Assembly (NCBI GenBank): GCA_030836965.1
Contig: JAUPLM010000029.1
Location: forward strand, 1 to 5,433
From: Thermodesulfobacteriota bacterium
Lineage (GTDB): Bacteria; Desulfobacterota; Desulfobacteria; Desulfobacterales; RPRI01
Length of the DNA stretch: 5,433 nt
Direction: 5' to 3'
Part shown: piece after piece, positions 1 to 5,429 of the stretch
Layout: every line of letters begins with the position of its first letter
How positions within the stretch are numbered: position 1 is the stretch's first letter
Position numbers and translations under genes: made by a program
Notes under the pieces: model-generated
The model's input: only the letters and a program-made list of their open reading frames with translations
Database searches by the model: none
What the model was told of the DNA's origin: nothing

Positions 1-443
1 AAGAAGAGCTGAAGCAGAACAGGAATATCCTGCGTTACTTCAATATATACTGCGGCAAGCTTTGAAACCAGCCAGTTTGTGGAAAGGCGGGCGATCCCTA
101 AAAAAGTTCCGAGTATAACTGTAAGAATAATGCCTATGAAGGCCACCTTGATGGTGTTCAACACTCCGACAAACAGAGCCTTCCCGTATGTATCCGCAGC
201 AGAATAAGATATAAGTGATTCGCCGATTTCAAAGGAAGCCTCCTTGTCGAAAAAATCAAAACCGGTTGCAATGGATTGTCTCTCAAGATTGTCTACAGTG
301 TTCGTAAAAAGATAATACCCGAGAAGCCCGACCATCCCGATAGTCAATATCTGGTATATGATCGAACGCATTTTCGGATCATTTAAAAAAGGAATTTTTT
401 GTTCGGCATTATCTGCCGGACCTGACTCATTGCTTTTTTGCAT
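1..443 (-). CDS. aapQ: General L-amino-acid ABC transporter, permease subunit AapQ (5' part only)
   Basis: Partial gene: the first 147 codons are present and the rest lies beyond the left edge. AapQ is one of the two inner-membrane subunits (with AapM) of the Aap/Bzt polar amino-acid importer. A short cytoplasmic, charged N-terminus is followed by a hydrophobic segment at residues 28-46. Then comes a periplasmic stretch of the kind typical of AapQ (DNLERQSIATGFDF at 51-64, ESLISYSAADTYG at 75-87). The start of the binding-protein-dependent transport permease domain follows from about residue 90 (VLNTIKVAFIGIILTVILGT, 94-113), with IARLSTNWLV at 117-126. The start is fixed: an in-frame TGA directly precedes this ATG, and AAGAGAA lies 4 nt upstream. 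It lies downstream of aapJ in the same direction, with a terminator and a palindromic element between. Family assignment is firm from recalled similarity; substrate range is inferred from the family. Confidence 0.9.
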   Translation of the reverse strand, partial: MQKSNESGPADNAEQKIPFLNDPKMRSIIYQILTIGMVGLLGYYLFTNTVDNLERQSIATGFDFFDKEASFEIGESLISYSAADTYGKALFVGVLNTIKVAFIGIILTVILGTFLGIARLSTNWLVSKLAAVYIEVTQDIPVLLQLF

Positions 444-447
444 TCAA

Positions 448-454
448 TTCTCTT
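448..454 (-). promoter_or_regulatory. Shine-Dalgarno sequence of aapQ
   Basis: AAGAGAA on the minus strand, 4 nt before the aapQ ATG at 443. It is a modest match to the anti-SD. The end of the palindromic element at 465 lies only 10 nt upstream, so any hairpin formed by that element sits next to the ribosome-binding region. Confidence 0.55.
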
Positions 455-464
455 GCGGCATGCC

Positions 465-668
465 TATTATTGATGCTCTCGTAAAAAGTCATATGCGAAC
501 GGATTTGAGATTTTTGGGAAACAGATTTTTAAAGAACTGAGCGTTAAAAATAGCAAGCTGTTTGAGGGCTTTCGCCCGAGTTCTTGCTATTTAGCGAAGT
601 GGTTTAAAAATCCCCAAAAAGCTCATTGAGAGAGCATGTTTAGACTTTTTACGAATTCATCATTATTA
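465..668. mobile_element. Palindromic MITE-like element between aapJ and aapQ
   Basis: A 204-bp segment whose two halves are imperfect reverse complements. The outer arms are 465-490 and 643-668. They contain a perfect 12-bp inverted repeat, TCGTAAAAAGTC (479-490) against GACTTTTTACGA (643-654), and match at 21 of 26 aligned positions by hand. Middle arms: TGAG-n-TTTTTGGG (506-518) pairs with CCCAAAAA-n-CTCA (613-625), and GATTTTTAAA (524-533) pairs with TTTAAAAATC (603-612). Inner arms: AAATAGCAAG (548-557) pairs with CTTGCTATTT (583-592), with GGGC-TTTC-GCCC at the apex (566-577). The outer arms each begin with TA, as expected if a TA target had been duplicated, but this could be chance. 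No credible open reading frame lies inside, so it would be non-autonomous. The terminal motif resembles a repeat I recall from deltaproteobacterial genomes; that recollection is unverified. The alternative is a large RNA regulatory hairpin. Confidence 0.6.
548..592. repeat. Central hairpin of the palindromic element
   Basis: A perfect 10-bp stem (548-557 with 583-592) encloses a smaller GGGC/GCCC stem with a TTTC loop (566-577). No T-run follows directly on either strand, so it is not a standard terminator. It forms the apex of the longer palindrome at 465-668. Confidence 0.7.
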
Positions 669-703
669 ATGTTTTGCAATAAAATGCGGTGAGATTTTTT
701 ATC

Positions 704-747
704 AAAAAAGCCGGCAGCAAGAGGTGAAAACACACCTTGCCGCCAGC
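704..747 (-). terminator. Rho-independent terminator of aapJ
   Basis: Read on the minus strand, an 11-bp stem (747-737 with 720-710, GC-rich, including two G-U pairs) is followed by an inner CACC/GGTG pairing (733-736 with 723-726) and a six-base loop. A run of six T (709-704) follows the stem. The two imperfect stem positions become G-U wobbles only in minus-strand RNA, which supports this orientation. It lies 36 nt past the aapJ stop codon and before aapQ, so transcripts reaching aapQ must read through it or start after it. Confidence 0.85.
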
Positions 748-782
748 TGCGAAAAAATATAAATATAAAAATCAGGACTCTG

Positions 783-1799
783 TTACTTTAAAGGCGGGGA
801 ATACATGATTCCGCCGTCCTTCCAGAGGGCGTTCAAACCGCGTTCCAGCTTTAGAGGTGTATTTTTACCTACATTACGCTCAAAAATTTCGGCATAATTT
901 CCTACCTGCTTGATTATGTTATACGCCCACTTCTCGTTGAGTCCGAGAGCTTTTCCATTTCCGGGTGTTACTCCCAATAAACGCATGATCGAAGGATTGG
1001 CGCTTTTGAGCATTTCATCAACGTTTTTTGAAGTTATGCCGAGTTCTTCGGCTTCGATCATCGCAAGCACTGAGAAGTTTACAACATCTTTCCACTGGTT
1101 GTCCCCGTGGCGAACTGCAGGAGCGAGGGGTTCTTTTGAAATGATGTCGGGAAGAATCATATAATCGTCCGGATTGGGTGCAACAGAACGGACACCGGCA
1201 AGCTGTGACGCATCGGATGTCATGCAATCGCACCTTCCAGCAAAGAAAGCCTTGTTGAGTTCGGCGTTCTGTTCGATTACAACAGGTTTCATCTTCATCT
1301 TGTTGGTTCTGAAGTAATCGGCTACATTCAGTTCTGTTGTTGTTCCCGGCAGAACGCAAACTGTTGCGCCGTCAAGTTCCTTAGCCCTTTTGATTTTCAG
1401 TTTTTTGGGAACCAGGAAGCCCTGACCGTCATAATAGTTTACCTGTACAAAATCAAGGCCGAGCTCCGTATCGCGGCCGAGTGTCTGAGTTGCATTACGG
1501 CACAGCACATCGACTTCACCGGCCTGTAATGCGGTAAAGCGCTGAACCGCGGTCAGAGGAACAAATTTCACCTTGTTGGAATCGCCGAATACCGCAGCAG
1601 CGATAGCACGCGCCGTATCTACATCAAGACCGCGCCATACGCCTTTTTCATCCGGTTTGCCGAAACCGAATAAATCACCGTTTACCCCTACCTGAACAAA
1701 ACCTTTTGCCTTGACGGAATCAAAAGTCTGTCCCGCGAAAGCGACTCCGGACATGGCAAAAACAATTGCCACAACCAAGCATAACTTGAATAACTTCAT
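783..1799 (-). CDS. aapJ: General L-amino-acid ABC transporter, periplasmic binding protein AapJ
   Basis: 338 residues, the usual length for AapJ/BztA. It binds polar L-amino acids in the periplasm and delivers them to the AapQM-AapP importer. A Sec signal peptide is clear: MKLFK, a hydrophobic core, then SGVAFA with likely cleavage after A22. The mature protein shows the solute-binding family 3 fold and AapJ-specific stretches. These are GLDVDTARAIAAAVFGD (57-73), VKFVPLTAVQRFTALQAGEV (77-96), RNATQTLGRD (101-110), YYDGQGFLVP (122-131), PGTTTELNVADYFR (151-164) and FFAGRCDCMTSD (185-196). A strong SD (AAGGAGG) fixes the start. aapQ follows downstream in the same direction. Oddity: the positions where I recall family cysteines near the N-terminus are V37 and A63 here, while C148 and C190 remain. 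The family call is very secure; exact substrates cannot be read from sequence. Confidence 0.97.
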   Translation of the reverse strand: MKLFKLCLVVAIVFAMSGVAFAGQTFDSVKAKGFVQVGVNGDLFGFGKPDEKGVWRGLDVDTARAIAAAVFGDSNKVKFVPLTAVQRFTALQAGEVDVLCRNATQTLGRDTELGLDFVQVNYYDGQGFLVPKKLKIKRAKELDGATVCVLPGTTTELNVADYFRTNKMKMKPVVIEQNAELNKAFFAGRCDCMTSDASQLAGVRSVAPNPDDYMILPDIISKEPLAPAVRHGDNQWKDVVNFSVLAMIEAEELGITSKNVDEMLKSANPSIMRLLGVTPGNGKALGLNEKWAYNIIKQVGNYAEIFERNVGKNTPLKLERGLNALWKDGGIMYSPPLK

Positions 1800-1807
1800 C
1801 GGTTTTT

Positions 1808-1814
1808 CCTCCTT
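1808..1814 (-). promoter_or_regulatory. Shine-Dalgarno sequence of aapJ
   Basis: AAGGAGG on the minus strand, 8 nt before the ATG at 1799. It is a near-perfect SD, much stronger than that of aapQ, which fits the high expression expected of a periplasmic binding protein. Confidence 0.9.
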
Positions 1815-1987
1815 TTGGTTTTCGGTTTGTTTTTATCAAAATACATAAAGAGACAGCAGTAATCCGTGCATCCGTTTTACAGTTGCCTTAACACTCTAAT
1901 ATATATATGAATAAAATAACTGGTGAAAGAATTCTGGCGGCACCCCGTCACTTTCCATCCGGGAACGCAACTATGGACGGATTTTAT

Positions 1988-2032
1988 TTTATAAGTGGCA
2001 ATCAGTTAGCAAACTCCTTTATAAATGGCAAT
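1988..2032. repeat. Spaced direct repeat upstream of the phoU-like gene
   Basis: TTTATAAGTGGCAAT at 1988-2002 and TTTATAAATGGCAAT at 2018-2032 match at 14 of 15 positions, with starts exactly 30 bp apart (close to three helical turns). The second copy ends 86 bp before the phoU-like ATG. It could be a pair of operator half-sites. It does not resemble the enterobacterial Pho box, whose repeats are spaced 11 bp apart. Confidence 0.5.
1996..2010 (+). promoter_or_regulatory. Possible sigma-54 promoter for the phoU-like/pit operon
   Basis: TGGCAATCAGTTAGC has GG and GC dinucleotides at the exact spacing of the -24/-12 elements (consensus TGGCACG-N4-TTGC). Three consensus positions differ: C to A, G to T, T to A. 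A transcript would begin near 2022, leaving a leader of about 100 nt before the ATG at 2119. It overlaps the first copy of the direct repeat. A match of this quality can occur by chance. Confidence 0.3.
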
Positions 2033-2118
2033 AGAAAAACGGAATCCCTGACGCAGATAAAAACTTGTGTTAATTTTTTTTGTGTGGTAAAAGCGCATAA
2101 TTTTTCCGAGGAGATCAT

Positions 2119-2745
2119 ATGTTAAAAAGATTTTTGCCTAAGGAAACCGTTTTTTTTGATTATTTTGAGCAGCAGATCGCCCTTACAATTATCGGGACTA
2201 AGGAATTTTTACAGCTTGTAACCAAAGCCGATAACATTCCTGAACGTGTTGAAAGAATTAAAGAAATTGAGCACCAATCGGATACGGTTACTCATCTGTG
2301 TTACAGCGCGTTACGTAAAACTTTCATCACTCCGTTTGACCGCACCGAAATAAACGCTTTAATAAAAAAACTCGATGATATCATGGACGCAGTGGATTCG
2401 GCCGCAGAGCGCATTTTATTGTATGAAGTTACGGAGTTCCTTCCCGAGATGAGAGAACTGGCTCTCATACTGGTAAATGCCTCGATTGAACTGGAACATG
2501 CTCTGAAAATCTTAAGAAAATCCAAAAAGCGGCAGGGTGTTCTTGATAAGTGCGTAATTATCCACCAGCTCGAAAATGACGGCGACGCGATGCTGCGCAC
2601 AGCAATCGGGCGGTTATTTAAAGAGGAAAAAAATCCCATTCAACTGATAAAATATAAAGAAATACTCGAAGATCTCGAATCCGCCACTGATTATGCCGAA
2701 GAGGTCGCCAACCTTATTGAAGGCGTTATACTCGAGGAAGATTAG
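2119..2745 (+). CDS. PhoU-like regulator of a PiT phosphate transporter (DUF47/PhoU_div family)
   Basis: A soluble, all-helical, cytoplasmic protein of 208 residues, the normal length for the DUF47 (PhoU_div) family. Four E/D-x3-D metal-binding motifs of the PhoU fold are visible in two pairs: E51/D55, D86/D90, E152/D156 and E187/D191. This implies two three-helix bundles, each able to bind metal ions. There is no signal peptide or membrane segment. GAGGAG (2108-2113) lies 5 nt before the ATG. The stop codon is 2 nt before the start of the PiT permease gene, an arrangement common for this family. By analogy with PhoU and with other DUF47-PiT pairs, the protein probably binds the permease and modulates phosphate uptake; the mechanism is inference. 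It is distinct from the PhoU of pst operons. A sigma-54-like site and a direct repeat lie upstream. Confidence 0.93.
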   Translation: MLKRFLPKETVFFDYFEQQIALTIIGTKEFLQLVTKADNIPERVERIKEIEHQSDTVTHLCYSALRKTFITPFDRTEINALIKKLDDIMDAVDSAAERILLYEVTEFLPEMRELALILVNASIELEHALKILRKSKKRQGVLDKCVIIHQLENDGDAMLRTAIGRLFKEEKNPIQLIKYKEILEDLESATDYAEEVANLIEGVILEED

Positions 2746-2747
2746 AG

Positions 2748-3779
2748 ATGGATCCTGTCTGGTATCTGGTTATCTTTACCGTAATTGTCGCTCTCACCTT
2801 TGATGTAATAAACGGTTTTCACGATGCAGCCAACTCGATCGCGACCGTGGTTTCGACACGCGTGCTTTCGCCCAGGCTGGCCGTCATATGGGCCGCTTTT
2901 TTCAACTTCATCGCCATGTTTTTTTTTGCGCCCAAGGTAGCGGACACAATTTCAAAAATCATCCATATCAACCCGCTTGATCCGGCTTATGTGTATGTGG
3001 TGCTTTCCGGCCTGATCGGAGCCATTTTCTGGGATCTGCTCACCTGGTGGTGGGGCCTCCCGACCAGCTCTTCACATGCGCTCATAGGCGGTTTTGCCGG
3101 CGCCGGTATCACCTACGCTGGTTTTTCCGCTCCCAGATGGGATAAATTATTTAAAACAGTATTATTCATACCAATAGCTCCCCTTATGGGTTTGCTGCTT
3201 GGTTTTATTTTTATGCTTCTTGTTTTCTGGATTTTCAGGAGATGGAAACCGAAACAGGTAGACAAATTATTCCGCAGGGGGCAGCTTTTTTCGGCAGCCC
3301 TTTATTCCCTGGGACACGGCGGGAATGATGCCCAGAAGACTATGGGAATTATCATAGCTCTGCTCGTTGCTTCGGGCCACATGGAGAGCACCGTCACGCT
3401 GTCACTGACCAAATTTTCCACATTATGGATCATACTATCCTGCCATCTTGCAATGGCTTTAGGCACGGCCTTCGGAGGCTGGAGAATCGTCAAGACAATG
3501 GGTATGAAGATCACCAAGCTCAAGCCGGTAGGTGGTTTTTGCGCGGAAGCCGCGGGCGCCTTAACTCTATTTTTTGCAACCCACGCGGGTATTCCGGTTT
3601 CGACCACACACACGATAGCCGGGTCAATAGTCGGAGTGGGTGCGACTACAAAGCTTTCAGGCATAAAATGGGGAATTGCGGCACGTATTGTCTGGGCGTG
3701 GATAATAACGATACCCGCCTCCGCCCTTGTAGCCTCTTTGTGCATGTATGGAATACAGCTTTTCCACCCTAAATTTTAA
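2748..3779 (+). CDS. pit: Low-affinity inorganic phosphate transporter, PiT family
   Basis: An inner-membrane permease of 343 residues that takes up phosphate (often as a metal-phosphate complex) driven by the ion gradient. The internally duplicated PiT architecture is clear. The first signature is GFHDAANSIAT (23-33) and its counterpart is HGGNDAQKT (190-198). The paired PTSSSHAL (105-112) and PVSTTHTI (283-290) motifs are also present. Many hydrophobic segments span the protein. The basic stretch between the halves (about 164-179, RRWKPKQVDKLFRRGQ) is a short cytoplasmic loop, so this is the compact prokaryotic form. GAGGAAG (2734-2740), inside the end of the phoU-like gene, lies 7 nt before the ATG, which indicates tight translational linkage. 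All key motifs look intact. The family is certain; phosphate rather than sulfate as substrate follows from the PhoU-like partner. Confidence 0.96.
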   Translation: MDPVWYLVIFTVIVALTFDVINGFHDAANSIATVVSTRVLSPRLAVIWAAFFNFIAMFFFAPKVADTISKIIHINPLDPAYVYVVLSGLIGAIFWDLLTWWWGLPTSSSHALIGGFAGAGITYAGFSAPRWDKLFKTVLFIPIAPLMGLLLGFIFMLLVFWIFRRWKPKQVDKLFRRGQLFSAALYSLGHGGNDAQKTMGIIIALLVASGHMESTVTLSLTKFSTLWIILSCHLAMALGTAFGGWRIVKTMGMKITKLKPVGGFCAEAAGALTLFFATHAGIPVSTTHTIAGSIVGVGATTKLSGIKWGIAARIVWAWIITIPASALVASLCMYGIQLFHPKF

Positions 3780-3790
3780 AACCAGCTTCA

Positions 3791-3829
3791 CCGTATCATA
3801 TTCATCTGCATCCCGATACGGATTATCGG
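3791..3829 (+). other. Two mutually exclusive hairpins between pit and the oxidoreductase gene
   Basis: CCGTATC (3791-3797) can pair with GATACGG (3815-3821). Alternatively CCGATA (3813-3818) can pair with TATCGG (3824-3829) around a five-base loop. The shared bases 3815-3818 mean only one can form. No T-run follows either one, so neither is a standard terminator. This 112-nt spacer shows no other feature I can name, and no clear promoter. Confidence 0.35.
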
Positions 3830-3891
3830 AAATCATGATAAAGAGTATCCGGTACGCATAGTAATCAAAACACTCTATGGGGGATCCTGCC

Positions 3892-4971
3892 ATGTCAATT
3901 CTATACTCACAAACAAGTCTCGGCCGTCTGACACTGCTAAACCGTCTGGTCATGGCGCCGATGACGCGCAACCGCGCGACCGGCAATATTCCCAACGCGC
4001 TTATGGCCGAGTACTATGCCCAGCGCGGCACGGCGGGACTCATTATTACCGAAGGGACGTCACCCTCGCCGAATGGGTTGGGTTATCCCCGGATACCGGG
4101 AATATTTTCTCCATCCCAGGTCGAAGGGTGGAAACATATTACCGGTGCGGTGCACGCCAATGGGGCGAAGATGTTTCTCCAGGTCATGCATTGCGGACGA
4201 ATTTGTCATCCTCTGAACATGCCGGCCGGAGCCCGTATCCTTGCGCCTTCCGCCGTGGCTGCCGCCGGCGGGATGTACACGGATGCCGAAGGCATGAAGC
4301 CTCATCCCGTACCGCAGGCAATGACCGTGGAGGAGATCAAGGCCGCCGTCGCGGAGTTTGTTCAGGCCGCCAGAAATGCCGTTACAGCCGGTTTTGACGG
4401 GATCGAGCTGCACAGCGCGAACGGTTATCTGCTCGAACAGTTCATCCGCCCGAATACCAATCAGCGCAATGATGGTTACGGCGGTCCTATCGGGAACCGG
4501 GCGCGTTTCGTGCTGGAGGTGGCCGAAGCGGTGACCGGCGCCATCGGCAGGGAGAAGGTAGGCATCCGTCTTTCGCCGTTCGGCGTTTTCAACGATATGC
4601 CGCTGTACGACGCGATGGAATCGGATTACGCCTATCTTGCTCAGCAGCTCAACTCCAGCGGAGTGGTTTATATCCACCTCGTGGATCACTCATCAATGGG
4701 AGCGCCGCCGGTGCCCGATGCCATTAAGGCTGTATTCCGCAAATTATTCAAGCGCACTCTGATACTCTCCGGAGGTTACGATGCCGAACGAGCCGAAAAC
4801 GACCTTGCCGCGGGCAGATGCGATCTCATAGCCGTGGGGCGGCCTTTTCTTGCCAATCCGGATCTGCCGGCCCGGTGGAAAACCCGCGCTGCCCTAAACG
4901 CGCCGGATACGTCCACGTTCTACACGCCCGGCCCCAAGGGTTATATCGACTACCCGGCGCTGAAGCAATGA
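3892..4971 (+). CDS. Old-yellow-enzyme family NAD(P)H-dependent flavin oxidoreductase
   Basis: A cytoplasmic FMN TIM-barrel enzyme of 359 residues, the normal length for OYE-family ene-reductases, which reduce activated C=C bonds (enones, nitro compounds, maleimides) using NAD(P)H. Family landmarks are NRLVMAPMTRNRA near the N-terminus (17-29, with T25 at the position that tunes FMN), HCGRICHP (100-107), HSANGYLLEQF (174-184) and QRNDGYGG (191-198). The FMN-phosphate region SGGYDAERAENDL then VGRPFLANPDLP completes the barrel. H174 and N177 are the expected substrate-anion pair and Y179 the expected proton donor, so catalysis looks intact. I chose ATG 3892 over the in-frame ATG 3877 because GGGGGA (3879-3884) is a good SD 7 nt before it and the protein then begins as family members do. 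GC content is visibly higher than in phoU/pit. Physiological substrate unknown. Confidence 0.93.
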   Translation: MSILYSQTSLGRLTLLNRLVMAPMTRNRATGNIPNALMAEYYAQRGTAGLIITEGTSPSPNGLGYPRIPGIFSPSQVEGWKHITGAVHANGAKMFLQVMHCGRICHPLNMPAGARILAPSAVAAAGGMYTDAEGMKPHPVPQAMTVEEIKAAVAEFVQAARNAVTAGFDGIELHSANGYLLEQFIRPNTNQRNDGYGGPIGNRARFVLEVAEAVTGAIGREKVGIRLSPFGVFNDMPLYDAMESDYAYLAQQLNSSGVVYIHLVDHSSMGAPPVPDAIKAVFRKLFKRTLILSGGYDAERAENDLAAGRCDLIAVGRPFLANPDLPARWKTRAALNAPDTSTFYTPGPKGYIDYPALKQ

Positions 4972-4982
4972 GGGACCAATAA

Positions 4983-5189
4983 ATGTTTTCCGCAACGAAT
5001 CTTATTGCAGGCATAATCACGGGAGCTTTCGGGCTGGGCTACTATGTCTATGGCAAGAAACAGAGCAGGATGATCTTTATGTTCACAGGAATTGCCCTGA
5101 TGGTATATCCGTATCTGTTTGCCAACAGCACGCTTCTGATCGTTATTGGCTTAATTCTGATACTTCTTCCGTTTGTCTTCAGGGATTAG
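4983..5189 (+). CDS. Small conserved-type membrane protein of unknown function
   Basis: 68 residues, almost entirely hydrophobic. Three probable membrane segments lie at about 7-23, 30-46 and 50-66. They are separated by a basic YGKKQSR loop (23-29) and an ANS turn (47-49), ending in FRD. The positive loop after the first segment suggests that loop is cytoplasmic. There is no cleavable signal peptide. AGGGA (4971-4975), which begins at the last base of the oxidoreductase stop codon, lies 7 nt before the ATG, so the two genes are probably co-transcribed. The glycine-rich first helix, the YGKKQ loop and the MVYPYLF stretch resemble small uncharacterised inner-membrane proteins I recall from proteobacteria. 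I cannot assign a function. SD, membrane-protein composition and position make it very likely a real gene. Confidence 0.8.
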   Translation: MFSATNLIAGIITGAFGLGYYVYGKKQSRMIFMFTGIALMVYPYLFANSTLLIVIGLILILLPFVFRD

Positions 5190-5271
5190 TTTATGAACAA
5201 CCGGGGCAAAATCAATATTTCGGACAGGAAGTCAATGCAGATAATTTCCGGAGAAAATAATTGATTAAAAT

Positions 5272-5346
5272 TGGAGGCGGCATCCGGATTTGAACCGGAG
5301 AATAACGGTTTTGCAGACCGCTGCCTTACCACTTGGCTATGCCGCC
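5272..5346 (-). tRNA. tRNA-Cys (anticodon GCA)
   Basis: A full cloverleaf on the minus strand, 75 nt with encoded CCA. The acceptor stem GGCGGCA (5346-5340) pairs with TGCCGCC (5282-5276), with discriminator T at 5275 as expected for tRNA-Cys. The anticodon arm GGT-CTGCAAA-ACC places GCA at 5314-5312. The T arm is CCGG-TTTGAAT-CCGG. It lies 8 nt downstream of tRNA-Gly and is probably processed from the same transcript. No clear terminator is visible in the 80 nt beyond it. Confidence 0.97.
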
Positions 5347-5354
5347 AAAAAAAA

Positions 5355-5429
<75 letters not shown>

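Larger units (their letters stand above)
1800..2118. other. Divergent intergenic region between aapJ and the phoU-like gene
   Basis: This spacer of about 320 bp must hold the promoters of both divergent transcription units. It contains an AT-rich tract (about 1897-1919), an ATCCGT-GC-ATCCGT direct repeat (1862-1875), a spaced 15-bp direct repeat (1988-2032) and a sigma-54-like sequence (1996-2010). I found no convincing sigma-70 promoter for aapJ. An open frame from 1907 to 2125 has no SD, gives a protein without recognisable features and overlaps the phoU-like start, so I do not count it as a gene. Confidence 0.7.

Noticed and set aside
358..540. 60-codon plus-strand open frame
   Set aside because: It runs antisense to the aapQ start and into the palindromic element, has no SD and shows no recognisable protein features.
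910..1359. Open frames on both strands inside aapJ (84 and 113 codons)
   Set aside because: They overlap a secure gene in other frames and have arginine- or cysteine-rich composition without motifs.
1890..1935. Sigma-70 promoter for aapJ on the minus strand (TTTCAC, 17 nt, TATATA)
   Set aside because: The -10 box comes from an alternating TA tract and the -35 box matches the consensus at only about two positions.
1907..2125. 72-codon plus-strand open frame before the phoU-like gene
   Set aside because: No SD, no recognisable domain, overlaps the phoU-like start, and contains the repeat and promoter-like sequences.
3302..3772. Long open frames on both strands inside pit
   Set aside because: They overlap the clear PiT transporter motifs in other frames and show no family features.
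3657..3995. 112-codon minus-strand open frame across the pit/oxidoreductase spacer
   Set aside because: It overlaps both real genes antisense and has a composition typical of non-coding translation.
4060..4689. 209-codon minus-strand open frame inside the oxidoreductase gene
   Set aside because: A shadow of the GC-rich coding strand; the sense protein has every OYE landmark and the antisense one has none.
5205..5270. Terminator for the tRNA genes or for the small membrane protein gene
   Set aside because: Pairing around TTTCCGGAGAAA is too short and irregular, and no proper T-run follows a stable stem on either strand.
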